NCBI GenBank assembly: GCA_028023455.1
Contig: JAQFVV010012506.1
Location: forward strand, 2,164,714 to 2,228,713
From: Epiperipatus broadwayi
Taxonomy: Eukaryota > Onychophora > Udeonychophora > Euonychophora > Peripatidae
DNA: 64,000 nucleotides
Direction: 5' to 3'
Shown: positions 44,236-54,050 of the stretch, in pieces
How positions within the stretch are numbered: the first letter of the stretch is position 1
Layout: each line of letters begins with the position of its first letter
Made by a program: the position numbers and the translations under genes
The notes under the pieces: model-generated
Seen by the model: the letters and a program-made list of their open reading frames with translations, nothing else
Databases searched by the model: none
Told to the model about the DNA's origin: nothing

Positions 44236-45060
44236 TATATACAAGGGGAGACTCAAAAATAAGTGGAATTGTTCACTCATAAGTGTACCTGTTGTCATAC
44301 ATGCTCCTGCTATTATATATCTCTTCAGGAAATCCATTTATATCAATCTGCCAAATTACTTTACAATGTGAAATTGTGGTGCTTCATAGCACATTCTTTT
44401 GTAAAGTGGTTTTGCATATTTGGCGCTTTTTTTTTGTAATCATGAAAAAGTTGGAATAATATGAAATTCTGTTTTGTTTTGTTTTAGAGAAAATGACAGA
44501 AAAAACTGTTGTAATGCTTAAAGCAGATTACAAGAAAACTATTCTGGGTAAAATAGAAGATTACAAATTATTTAATGAAAGTGTTAAATTTACCAATGTC
44601 CCAAAAAAGTATGGCAAGTAAAATCAAATGTCAACATCATGCTAATATTTTTTTATTGATGCAAAGGAGATTTTTCTTTCAAAATTAGTTCTTAATGGTC
44701 AGACATTTTATCTACAAGGTCTGAAACATTTGTGTGCTGCAGTAAAATAAAAATGTCATGTTTTGTGGCAAAAAGAAGAGCACAAGCTTCAACATGACTC
44801 AACTTATCTATCAGTCATATTTGAGCAATCTTCTGGTTTTTTTGCTGACTTAGAAGTGGTGAAAAAAACTGCCACAAGTGTTAACAAGCTTCACTTTGTA
44901 AGTGTTTACAAACTACTTTGAAAAGTGAAGAACATATTTAGACGGTGTATTGTATTACATGAACTGTACTTTAAAAGAGGTTAAATTTATTACACTTAAA
45001 AATAAATAAACAACTTTTTATTATAAAATTTTGTCTATTTGTGGGTCCCCCCCTCATATA
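44236..45060 (+). mobile_element. mariner-like DNA transposon relic with terminal inverted repeats
   Basis: The left end (ATACAAGGGGAGACTCAAAAATAAGTGGAATT) and the reverse complement of the right end (TATGAGGGGGGACCCACAAATAGACAAAATT) match over ~30 bp, and TA dinucleotides bound both ends, as expected for the IS630-Tc1-mariner superfamily. Inside, a plus-strand transposase remnant starts at an ATG near 44,494 (MTEKTVVMLKADYK) and includes LWQKEEHKLQHDS near 44,762-44,800. The last part corresponds to the mariner 'W.LHHDNAP' catalytic region, with the motif altered. At 0.82 kb it is shorter than a complete mariner (~1.3 kb), so it is internally deleted, with several stops. Confidence 0.75.
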
Positions 45061-45530
45061 TTTGCTTATTTTTTTACATAGTACATTATACTATATGAAT
45101 AAAAGTAATTGTTTTCAATAATTTGTTATTACTTTCACTGTGAATCTTTATCACATTTATATGTATGTTTCCTTTTTCTATTTTTTAATTTTTAATTATT
45201 ATTTTTAAATTTATATTTTCATTGTGTTCTATTATTATTTTTTTAAAGAACAATTTTTCTCTTAAGTCATAATTGTTTATTTTTTGCTTAAAACTTGTAT
45301 TTATTAGTGTCATGATTTTTCTGTTTTAGACCAGTTTAACATTTGATGGCAAGCTTAAAATTACTTTATGGTATGTATATATTATTTATTAATTGTTTAA
45401 TTAATATAAAAATATAAGTAAAATTGTGGGCTGAGCATCTATAGTGACAAGAGGCTCCATCCCATTTCATTTCATTGCAAATGTATTATTGTTTATAGTC
45501 TGTGTATTAATATTGGCATCAGCATGGGAT
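45061..45530. other. AT-rich DNA without recognisable gene
   Basis: The last ~40 bp (TATTGGCATCAGCATGGGATTTGGG) also occur near 47,030-47,070 in the family D context, suggesting that families B and D share flanking modules. Confidence 0.45.
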
Positions 45531-46328
45531 TTGGGCTTGTATTTATGATCAATAGATGGCGTTTTACCAAAAACACCGTCAAGCATATGTTTGTTTACAT
45601 AAACATCAGAGTAAGCATTCACTATCTCTATCGTTAATTCCACCTTCAGATCATGATTTCAAGCTGATTTGCTATCATCAGTGAAGGGTAGGAATAAGAA
45701 ACTAGATCTAAACACTAACTCTGAGCATTTATGAGACAAATTTCTATTCAGCTTGCAAATGTGAATTTACATGTAATGTCTTCAAACTCAGCATAGCAAA
45801 CCAGATAGCTATATGGGTCTGATATCAGTTCAGTATCACCACATAGTAGAAGCCTCTGCAATATATATCATTGCAAAAAAACCTCAAAAGGTACATTTAT
45901 GAAAAACAAAAAAACATGTTAAACTTGCTAACGCTTGTATTTATGATCAATAGATGGCGTTTTACCAAAAACATCATCAAGCGTATGTTTGTTTACATAA
46001 ATGTCAGAGTAAGCATTCACTATTTCTATCGTTAATTCCACCTTCAGATCATGATTTCAAGCTGATTTGCTATCATCAGTAAAGGGTAGGAATAAGAAAC
46101 TAGATCTAAACACTAACTCTGAGCATTTATGAAACAATTTCTATTCAGCTTGCAAGTGTGAATTTTTTAGACATGTAATGTCTTCAAACTCAGCATAGCA
46201 AGGCACATAGCTATATGGGTCTGATATCAGTTCAGTATCACCACATAGTAGAAGCCTCTCATTGCAAGAAAATGTCAAAAGGTACATTTATGAAAAACAA
46301 AAAACAAGTTAAACTTGCTAACACTTGC
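45531..46328 (+). repeat. Family B: two tandem units, ~398 bp period
   Basis: Two direct units start at GCTTGTATTTATGATCAATAG (45,535 and 45,933). Landmarks in order are AGATGGCGTTTTACCAAAAAC, TCCACCTTCAGATCATG, GAAACTAGATCTAAACAC, CATAGCTATATGGGTCTGATATC and GGTACATTTATGAAAAAC. Non-coding. Related sequence with a target-site duplication sits at 17,620-18,006. Confidence 0.9.
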
Positions 46329-46332
46329 ATTT

Positions 46333-46761
46333 ATGATCAAAATGCCATCTATTGATCATAAATACAAGCGTTAGCAAGTTTGATTTGTTTTTTTGTTTTT
46401 CATAAATGTACCTTTTGAGGTTTTCTTGCAATGATATATATTGCAGAGGTTTCTACTATGTGGTGATACTGAACTGATATCAGACCCATATAGCTATCTG
46501 GCTTGCTATGCTGAGTTTGAAGACATTACATGTCTAAAAAATTCACGCTTGCAAGCTGAATAGAAATTGTTTCATAAATGCTCAGAGTTAGTGTTTAGAT
46601 CTAGTTTCTTATTCCTACTTCATTGATGATAGAAAAGCAGCTTGAAATCATTACCTGAAGGTGGAATTAACGATAGAGATAGTGAATGTTTACTCTGATG
46701 TTTATGTAAACAAACATACACTTGATGGTGTTTTTGGTAAAACACCATCTATTGATCATAA
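46333..46761 (-). repeat. Family B: third unit, inverted
   Basis: This is the reverse complement of the tandem units, joined head-to-tail at ATGATCAAAATGCCATCTATTGATCAT, which is itself a near palindrome. Together the three units form a 1.2 kb block with one inverted member. Confidence 0.9.
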
Positions 46762-46767
46762 TATATA

Positions 46768-46960
46768 TATATGTGGAAGATGATAACCTGGACCAACTTA
46801 TGAGTGCTAGTTCATCATGAAATACGTCTATTGGTGATTGTTTATTATTTCTACATGTGTATCAGTGGTATGAGATGTTTGAAAGTCTGTGTTAAAATCC
46901 CCTATATTTACAATTGTTCTCCTGGTATATGAAGAATGCAAGTATTTCAAATCTTACACA
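46768..46960 (+). repeat. Family D repeat, plus strand
   Basis: Signature GACCAACTTATGAGTGCTAGTTCATCATGAAATACG followed by CTACATGTGTATCAGTGG and CTGTGTTAAAATCCCC. It begins next to a (TA)n tract after the inverted B unit. Confidence 0.65.
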
Positions 46961-47195
46961 TTAAGCCTGCATCTTCCTATTTCTCTTCTATGTATTTAAA
47001 TAGATGTGGTCATGACTTGAGATCAATGTAAGCATGGCAATAATATTGGAATCAGCATGGGATTTGGGCTTTCCATCATCATATTTTTAATGGTATGGTT
47101 GGCTGAAGAGTTGAAGGTTGGTTTAGATTGAAGCCTGCCATTAAAGTACGAAAATTTGCTATCTTAATATAAAATGTGCACTGATTATATATATG

Positions 47196-47370
47196 TGTGA
47201 GAGATAATAATCTGGACCAACTGATGAGTGCTGGTTCAGCACAAATACATATATTGGTGATTATTTATCTTTTCTACATGTGTGTGGTCATGTGTATCAG
47301 TGGGATGAGATAATGTGGAAAGTTGAAGAGTGCTTGAAAGTCTGGGTTCAAATCCCTGTGTTTGTAATGA
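47196..47370 (+). repeat. Family D repeat with the clearest Pol III box B
   Basis: GAGATAATAATCTGGACCAACTGATGAGTGCTGGTTCAGC, TACATGTGTGTGGTCATGTGTATCAGTGGGATGAGATAATGTGG and GGTTCAAATCC at 47,345-47,355. The box-B match, with a loose box A ~45 bases upstream, suggests a tRNA-derived SINE; the overall family is too diverged here to prove it. Confidence 0.65.
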
Positions 47371-48388
47371 TAATCAATAACTTGTATAGAAGTATGGTAT
47401 AAGGTTTTTATTTTATTAATAAATTGTTGCAAATTCAATTTGATTAAAGCATTAAACTACATATCATGAAACCTTTGTTCTTAAATATATCATATGAAAT
47501 ATATTTAAATATGAAAGAATTAAATTTTATTTATATAACATGTTTAGATACTAGTGATTTATATAGTTTATTATTATGCAAATCTTTGATAAATGTGCTT
47601 ACTAAGTGTACAAGAATCTACTATACTAATTAACAAACTAACCATAAACATTATTTGTGTTCATGCATGATCTTTTTTAAATCTGACATTAATTCATGTA
47701 ATTATGATTAAAAGTATCTACTGTAAATGAATTCAAAATAATAAGTTTTTTTCATTTCATTTTTTTTTTATAATCTTTTATTAAGTTCATCTTTTATGTT
47801 TAAACTTTTTTTAAATAGAAAACTTTGTTATTTTTTAATTTATTAAAAAATCATATATATATTTCCTATTTTAATTTTTGTTTTGTTTTACCTATGAGAT
47901 CACCTTATATAATTACATTTTGATTATATAATTTCTTCACTTCAATTGCCATTTCAGATTTTATATAATATTTTTTAAATCCAATTATCAGCACTTTTTA
48001 AAATTGTTTAATCCGGTTTTATCAAATAGCTTTACAACTTTTTTTTAATCACTTTGTTTGATTGAAGTATATATACTAATTTCGTTTGTTTTATGCTTTT
48101 TGAACATTTTATTTAATCGATAATAATAAAGAATAAAATAAAGTATTATAATTTGACTATTTTTAGTTTAAAAAGTAACCTCAAACGCTTTTATGAATCT
48201 ATTATTTACAGCAGGAAAAAAATTTATATATTTAAGTGTAAGCCATTGTGAAAAAGAAAAAATCCACCAACAGAAGGAAAAGAACTTGTAATTTGATGAA
48301 GATATTAGTAGTCAAGAAAATATTGCTAGAATAGAAAAATTAATTCTTATAAAATTAATATCAAATTATATTACCCTTTGATAAGAAT
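47371..48388. other. AT-rich DNA without recognisable gene
   Basis: Nothing identified. Confidence 0.5.
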
Positions 48389-48640
48389 GCGACAGGCTTT
48401 CGTTCAAACTTTCCGCACCTATAACTTTGACACCAAGCACTCCAGATAAATTGAATAATGAGTATTACTAATCATTTAATAAACTAAAGTTTATTCCAGG
48501 TATAGTCTTTATATCTCAAATAAAATTAATATATTTTTTTAACTAAATAATTAGTAATAGTCATTAATGTATTTATCTGAAGCGCTTGGTGTCAAAGTTG
48601 TGCGTGCAATAAGTTTGCCGCTTGTAAATCAAAATGTAAT
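48389..48640. repeat. Inverted repeat pair, ~80 bp arms
   Basis: Bases ~48,389-48,475 (CTTTCCGCACCTATAACTTTGACACCAAGCACTCCAGATAAAT) and ~48,545-48,630 (ATTTATCTGAAGCGCTTGGTGTCAAAGTTGTGCG) are reverse complements with mismatches. The right arm leads into a family D long variant, as at 20,540-20,640. Confidence 0.65.
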
Positions 48641-48787
48641 TATTTGGTATTGATAAATATTGAACAACTGGTGAAAGCATTGTAGTCTTTGACAACTTAT
48701 AAGTGCTAGTTTAATATAAAATGCAACTTGAGAATCTTTTTTTTTTTCAATGTCTTTATTTATCTGTTTCAAAAGTTTGTGGTGAAG
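48600..48787 (+). repeat. Family D repeat, long variant, diverged
   Basis: Matches 20,600-20,790 in order: GTTTGCCGCTTGTAAATCAAAATG, TATTGATAAATATTGAACAAC, TTATAAGTGCTAGTTTAATATAAAATGC, CAATGTCTTTATTTATCTGTTTC. A family E SINE has inserted at its end. Confidence 0.55.
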
Positions 48788-48880
48788 TCAAGCATTGGTG
48801 GCCTAGTGGTTAACATAGCTGCCTTCCAAGCAGCTGTCCCGGTTTGCTTCCTGCTCAACGCAGTTGACATAAGAAAAAAA
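48788..48880 (+). mobile_element. tRNA-derived SINE (family E), short A tail
   Basis: GCATTGGTGGCCTAGTGGTTAACATAGCTGCC is a good tRNA-like head (box A TGGCCTAGTGG), with box B GGTTTGCTTCC (48,841-48,851) and the end TTGACATAAGAAAAAAA. AAAAGTTTGTGGTGAA (48,771-48,786) and AAAAGTTTTTGGTGAA (48,878-48,893) flank it as a likely 16 bp TSD with one mismatch. Family identity rests on GCATTGGTG...CTGCCTT and the shared GACAT end. Confidence 0.8.
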
Positions 48881-48981
48881 AGTTTTTGGTGAAACGAAGT
48901 TTTAAGTTTAACTAATTTATATCAATTAATACTCTAAATTATGTATTAAAATTGATTTAAAAAATACTAACTAACGTATTT

Positions 48982-49039
48982 CTCAGTACGAGGTAGCTAC
49001 TTAAGGAACCCTCCCCTACTCAGTACGAGGTAGCTACTT
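48982..49039. repeat. 21 bp sequence duplicated at 37 bp spacing
   Basis: CTCAGTACGAGGTAGCTACT plus T occurs at 48,982-49,002 and again at 49,019-49,039, identical, separated by 16 bp (AAGGAACCCTCCCCTA). GC and CpG content are above the surroundings. Confidence 0.85.
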
Positions 49040-49712
49040 CCGTTTTAATTACAGATATTTTAAAAAAAAGTTATGATAATTTATTCTTATGTTTACATAT
49101 ATTGTAAAAAGAAAAATGTGTGCTGTAATCTTTTATATGCTCTGCGGGAATTATAATTATTAAGAAATTGAATTTTTATTATGACCATTGAAACCATGAA
49201 ATAGAACAATCCTTATGAATAAACAAAGTTCAAGACCTTCATAATATAACTAAATGTATAAATTTGCCTCTTCAATGAGCTTTCTATTGTTTAGCCGTCC
49301 AGTAAAGGTTTGTGTCTGAAAAAAAAGAAGAGAAAATGTATTTATTACTATGTAATGTATATATATTTTAAAAAAAGATTAATGACATCATTTAATTGTC
49401 ATAATTATTAACATACCTCTGAATCTTTTGGAAAAAATTTTTTTATGAAATATTATATATTAAGCTATTTAATTAATCATTAAAAGAAAATACTTAAATA
49501 GTCATTAAAGAGAAAAGCTGCTACATATTTTTTTCTATGTCACTTGTGGAGATGAAATTGATATGCTAAAATAAAATCCTATTTTCTCATGGTTGTTGAA
49601 TCATTTTTATAAAGATTTATTTATTTATTTAAATTACTTTCTAATACAACACAAAAAAAATTGAAATTAAAAAAAAATGAAAGTTAAAAACTGGTGACAA
49701 TTTTGGAGATTA
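49040..49712. other. AT-rich DNA without recognisable gene
   Basis: Nothing identified. Confidence 0.5.
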
Positions 49713-50195
49713 CAGATAGTCCCCTAGTTACAAACTTAATTGGTTCCTGATGTGTGTTTGGAAATTGAAATTGTTTGAAAGTAGAGGTCTGTAAAAATAA
49801 AACATCAAAAAAGACTTTTCAAAATACAGTATTTATTTTTTATCGATTAGTATCTGGAGTTTTCTTTACAAATTTATCAAGAGTTAATTGAATTGTATTG
49901 TTTTTCCTCTCTTGATAAAGAATTCTATAACATTTTGTCTTTTTCTATTGCCCTTCGTACATGAGATATATCCTTTCCATTGGGATCACATTCTTCCATG
50001 ATGGTCAAAAATTTGTCAATATGCATGAAGGCTTCATTAATATTCTTGATTGTCAAACTCTTAACAATAAGTTCATTATCAGTTCTTCTTCATTTTGTAT
50101 TTCATCTTTTGTAGTTTAATCAAGTCTTCATTTGACAGAGATTCTGAATGAGATTGTATTAATTCTTCAATATCTTCATCAATGACATAAATATG
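49713..50195 (-). pseudogene. Tigger (pogo) transposase C-terminus and terminal repeat, decayed
   Basis: Read on the minus strand: IDEDIEELIQSHSESLSNED (about 50,185-50,126), then after a frame break LTIKNINEAFMHIDKFL (about 50,064-50,015), EECDPNG and VRRAIEKD. It ends in a LDKFVKKTPDTNR-like tail near 49,850. This order is the C-terminal region of TIGD1/Tigger-type DDE transposases ('LT.K.L.EAF..IEK.L...E..DPN...S..VRR'). At 49,713-49,735 the element edge CAGATAGTCCCCTAGTTACAAAC resembles a Tigger terminal inverted repeat (CAG-type end). The catalytic DDE core is absent, and the N-terminal side abuts a hAT fragment. Several stops and shifts. Confidence 0.65.
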
Positions 50196-50199
50196 GCTT

Positions 50200-50750
50200 T
50201 AAAAGTAACATTTATAGATTCATCTCTTTGAATTGTGAACAATAATTTGCTTACTTTTTGAATTAATTAATCTTTTACATCAGTTACTAATTAACTAAAT
50301 CTCCATTGAATAGTATCATTAGAAAGAGGCAAAGTTTTCATTTTGTCTCCAGCAACCATATCTAGGATTTCAAAGCACACATTTATTAAATATGGTTTAA
50401 TTAAGTTTTTGGCAATAGGGTATTGCTTTTTGCATATAGAACTTCTTAAAGCAACTAAATATGGTACTTTTACAAGAGACCTATTGAGTAAAAAATATTT
50501 TTAAAAAATGATTTTTGTTTTTTTAATTCAGCACTTTTACATTCAAAAAAATTGAGTAGCTTATTTTGTAGATTTGAATGTTTAATCTATAAATGATGCA
50601 TTATTTGCTGGCTTCATATATTCAGTGGATAAAATTTCTCTGCAATTAATGTGTTGAGATTTAGATAAATTTTCTTACGACTCATGCCAAGAAATGTAAC
50701 CAAAGTTTAAATAGTCAGAATTGAATTGATATTAGTAGTACATTTTCACT
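50200..50750 (-). pseudogene. hAT transposase N-terminal fragment (ZBED5/SCAND3-like, BED finger)
   Basis: Minus-strand segments in order: DYLNFGYIS (near 50,725), SQHINCREILSTEYMKPANN (near 50,655-50,600), LVALRSSICKKQYPIAKNLIKP (near 50,460-50,400), PLSNDTIQWR (near 50,330-50,300) and QRDESINV (near 50,230). They match the layout of domesticated and mobile hAT proteins of the ZBED5/SCAND3 type: a BED-like finger 'YLKFGFT...C.EVLS.ESMKP', then 'SYLVA.RIA..KKPHTIAE.LI.P', then 'PLSND...RRI', then 'LQLDESTDV'. The catalytic dimerisation region is missing. Multiple stops and shifts. Confidence 0.65.
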
Positions 50751-51290
50751 TTGCCAGAAGCAAATCATTTTGTAAATAAATATTTTCATTAGCATTCAAA
50801 GTATTTATACTTAGTTATTGAAAAAAGTCTGCAATAGTATTTGATGTTTTCTTGTTATTATTCATTTTTAAACAGCTAAAATTTGTTAAAAAAGTAAATA
50901 TCAAGTACTTAATAGACTTTAATTCATAGGTTACACCTATTATATAGTAATTCCTGCCATTCCTTATTAGTACAATTCTGATCAGCTGACTATGGTAAAC
51001 TAGACAACTGACAAATTTTAGATTATTTTTGTACATATCAAAGTCCATTCCAGTGGATATGCACAAAATTGTTAATGGAGCAGTGCTTTTTCTATGAGAT
51101 GACTGATACTTAGAGATAGAAACTTTTTTTGTATTTTTGTAATGTTTTGTTTCTTAGTTTATTTTCTATGAATAAAACAACTAACAAATAAAAAAAATAT
51201 TAGAACTTTATTAAAAATAATTTTAATAAAATTAGTCATAATTTAAAAGATTGTAAAAGAATATGTAATAAATATAAACAAATTTATGAT
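50751..51290. other. Region upstream of the hAT fragment, unassigned
   Basis: An 83-codon minus-strand frame (50,815-51,066) is open but I recognise no domain in it, and it is not in register with the hAT relic. Confidence 0.4.
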
Positions 51291-51531
51291 ATATTGCAAT
51301 TCAAATAATTCTGCTTACACTTTTTTCAGCAAAAAACTTTTTTTTATTATTATTACAGTTTCTGCTATACCATGCAGTCATCAGATCTTATTTTCTTCTT
51401 CTACTTCTCTCTAAGTAGAAGAAGAAAATAAGATCTGATGAAGACTGCATGGTACAGCAGAAACTGTAATAATAATAAAAAAAAGTTTTTTGCTGAAAAA
51501 AGTGTAAGAAGAATTATTTGAATTGCAATAT
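51291..51531. mobile_element. Long near-perfect hairpin MITE (~118 bp arms)
   Basis: ATATTGCAATTCAAATAATT at the left is the exact reverse complement of the right end, and the arms stay paired almost to the centre (CTTCTACTTCTC / CTAAGTAGAAG, about 51,405-51,422). Each arm holds a CTGATGAAGACTGCATGG...CAGAAACTG-type motif. Non-coding. There are only a few mismatches between arms (for example one ATCAG/TCTGATGAAG indel-type change near the centre). Confidence 0.9.
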
Positions 51532-52066
51532 TGTATATGAAGATAGCAAAAATAAAGAAAAGGAAGAAAAAAGATTTAGAAGGATTATATATAAATTTAT
51601 AAGATCTTGTTGATTAATAAACTTTTTCTGCATACCACTGGTTGAGAAGCATTGGAATAGGTGGTCTTTTTTTTTTTATTTATAGAAAAAAAAATCATTA
51701 AAACTTTTTATAAGAAAATGTATTTTTTATTATTTCAATAATAAAAATTCTGTATATTATTTAGATAACCTGTGTTACATATATTTAGATTTGGAATAGT
51801 AACGTATCATATGAAAAAAAAAAATTCCAAAAAAAAAAATCAGAGTTACATAAGAGCAAAAAACAAAGTAAGCTTATTGCTATATGCTCTAATGACAGCT
51901 TTGGATATCAAAGAAATTTGAACTGTAGATATGATTTATGTAGAAATAACAGGACAAATATTGAAAGTTTATTTTTGAGGTATAGAATGTTAAAAAAGCA
52001 TGAAGACAATTTTTCTGGAAAATAAATTTTATTCCATTTCTTATTTGCATTGCTTAATTATATACT

Positions 52067-52231
52067 ATAATACACCATATACTCCTTAATTTACACTGTA
52101 CAATGCAGTTAACATAAGATTTATTTTATTTTCTTTCTTACAGTTTCAACTGTCCAGCAGACATCATCAGAGCTTTTATCTTATGTTAACTGCATTGTAC
52201 AGTGTAAATTAAGGAGTATATGGTGTATTAT
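52067..52231. mobile_element. MITE with 54 bp perfect terminal inverted repeats
   Basis: Bases 52,067-52,120 (ATAATACACCATATACTCC...AACATAAGAT) and 52,178-52,231 are exact reverse complements, enclosing 57 bp. On the minus strand the interior reads CTCTGATGATGTCTGCTGG then ACAGTTGAAACTGTAAG, the same layout as in the element at 51,291. Perfect arms suggest recent activity. No obvious TSD. Confidence 0.9.
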
Positions 52232-53809
52232 TTCTGGAAAATGGAAGAAACTTAAAACTAAAAAAAATAGATTTTTTTTGTTTATTTAAATTTATGTCAA
52301 GTGTGGGAAGTATGAGAAATAGAAAATGATAATTGTTGTCATAAATGTAATTAAAATGAATTAAAAGACAAAGAAATACACTAGCACCAGAAGACCTATT
52401 TGCTACTAGATAGTAAGGAATAGATGGACTTACTTTGTTATATAACAGTTTTAAAGAGAAATGAATTTAACTGGCTAATAGATTTTTTAGACATACAGGC
52501 TGTAAACAGATATTTCTAGCTTTAAAGAAATCTATTTTCAACGTTTCACCATTGTATTAAAGTTAATGTATAACTTTGATGAAAGCTGAAATCATAAAAA
52601 ATGGACATCTATAACATTTTAATGAATATTCTATATTCTCAGTTATACATTTCTTAAATTTCCCAGCGTATACTTAGTCATCTTGTATTGATTAAATATT
52701 CACTGAAGCTATATATATATAAACCAATCGGAGATGACAACTGAGAGCGGCAATCTATGAACCAACTCGCCATTTTATCGCTCCATTAAATTACGTATGA
52801 TAAACATAACTAACACTGAAATAAGAAGATATTTATTCATGTAAAACATATTGTTTAATTTTATACAATTTTGCTTTAGAACTTGCCTTCAAATTGTATT
52901 TTATTATATATATGCACATACAAGCTAAAGATTTTTGATTTACTTATTACCGTTAACAATTATAAGTTGGTTGTATGAATTAGAAAAATGTTAAAGCTTT
53001 CAATTCTATTCACTTCATGTTTATTGTTTGGGAAAATTAGTTTTACGAAGTTAAAGAGAAGAGCTTGGCAACATGCTGATTTGATTATTACTGACAATTT
53101 TGAACTAGTGCAATGTTATATACATAGAATAGTTTGATAGTAACGCTTACAAGGTTAAATATTTACCACCTGCTGAATACAGGGAGCATATTCATGCACA
53201 TACATTTTTGTATATATCGGGAATCCGAACTTTACAAGTAAATCAGAATATATATATATTACTTTAAATAATGAACAATTAAGATCAAAGTGTATTTTAA
53301 ATAATATTAATGAATAAAATTAAAAATTCAAAGCTTTGAATAAAATAATAAAAAATAATGTAGCTAGTAATGTTTTTGATAAAACAATTAGTCTCAAATA
53401 ATGAGTCAAATACTGTAAGCTTCATTTTAAAAATACTATTACCACCAGATGGAGTGTTTATTTTTTTTATTTGATATATGTCATGTTTGTTTTTTTTCCA
53501 AAAAAAAAACATTCTCATTCTTAACATAATGCCAAGTTTCAATATACTAATTTTTATTTTTATGAACAAGCAAATTATAAAAAGATAAATGTTACAGTGA
53601 GCAGAAAAGAAATATAATGTTTTGTAATTTACAAAAGATGATTAATGATCACTTATATATTTATTAAAAAATGATTACGATGAATACAGGCTTACTAAAA
53701 ATAGGGTATTTTTGAAATTAACTTGATTTATATGTATTAAAATTATATACAGACAAATTATTCTGTTGTGAATTATGTTCAGAAAATCAATTATTATATT
53801 TTAAATCTT
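52232..53809. other. AT-rich DNA without recognisable gene
   Basis: The 90-codon minus frame at 53,297-53,569 is low-complexity and unassigned. Nothing else identified. Confidence 0.45.
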
Positions 53810-54050
53810 TTTTTTTTTTTAAATTTAATAATGTTTGCAGTAACATAAGTCATCATCACATTTGCGAATTTCTTTAATTCTAGACTAACATGCAACAAAG
53901 CCCATAGTGAACTTTTATTAAACATGAAATGTTCTCTGCCTATCAGATATTTTTTTCCATTTAGTATATGCAGTAGTTACCCCTTGTACTAAATTATCAC
54001 TATGCATCTAATCACTAGCTTTGCAAACATCAAATATGGGTCAAATGTTA
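53810..54050 (-). repeat. Downstream LTR of the Ty3/Gypsy element
   Basis: Matches the split upstream LTR (57,83x-57,898 plus 60,277-60,460) in order: TAACATAAGTCATCATCACATTT / TAACATAACTCATCACAATGTTT; TTTAATTCTAGAC / TTTAATTCTGAAC; ACAAAGCCCATAGTGAACTTT / ACAAAGTCCGTAGAGAACTTT; CTTGTACTAAATT in both. The two are now perhaps 70-75% alike, so the insertion is old. Boundaries are approximate (length about 240 bp). Confidence 0.65.

Noticed and set aside
53297-53569. 90 aa minus-strand frame as a small gene
   Set aside because: Low-complexity I/F/K-rich translation typical of AT-rich DNA; no motif, no neighbouring signal.
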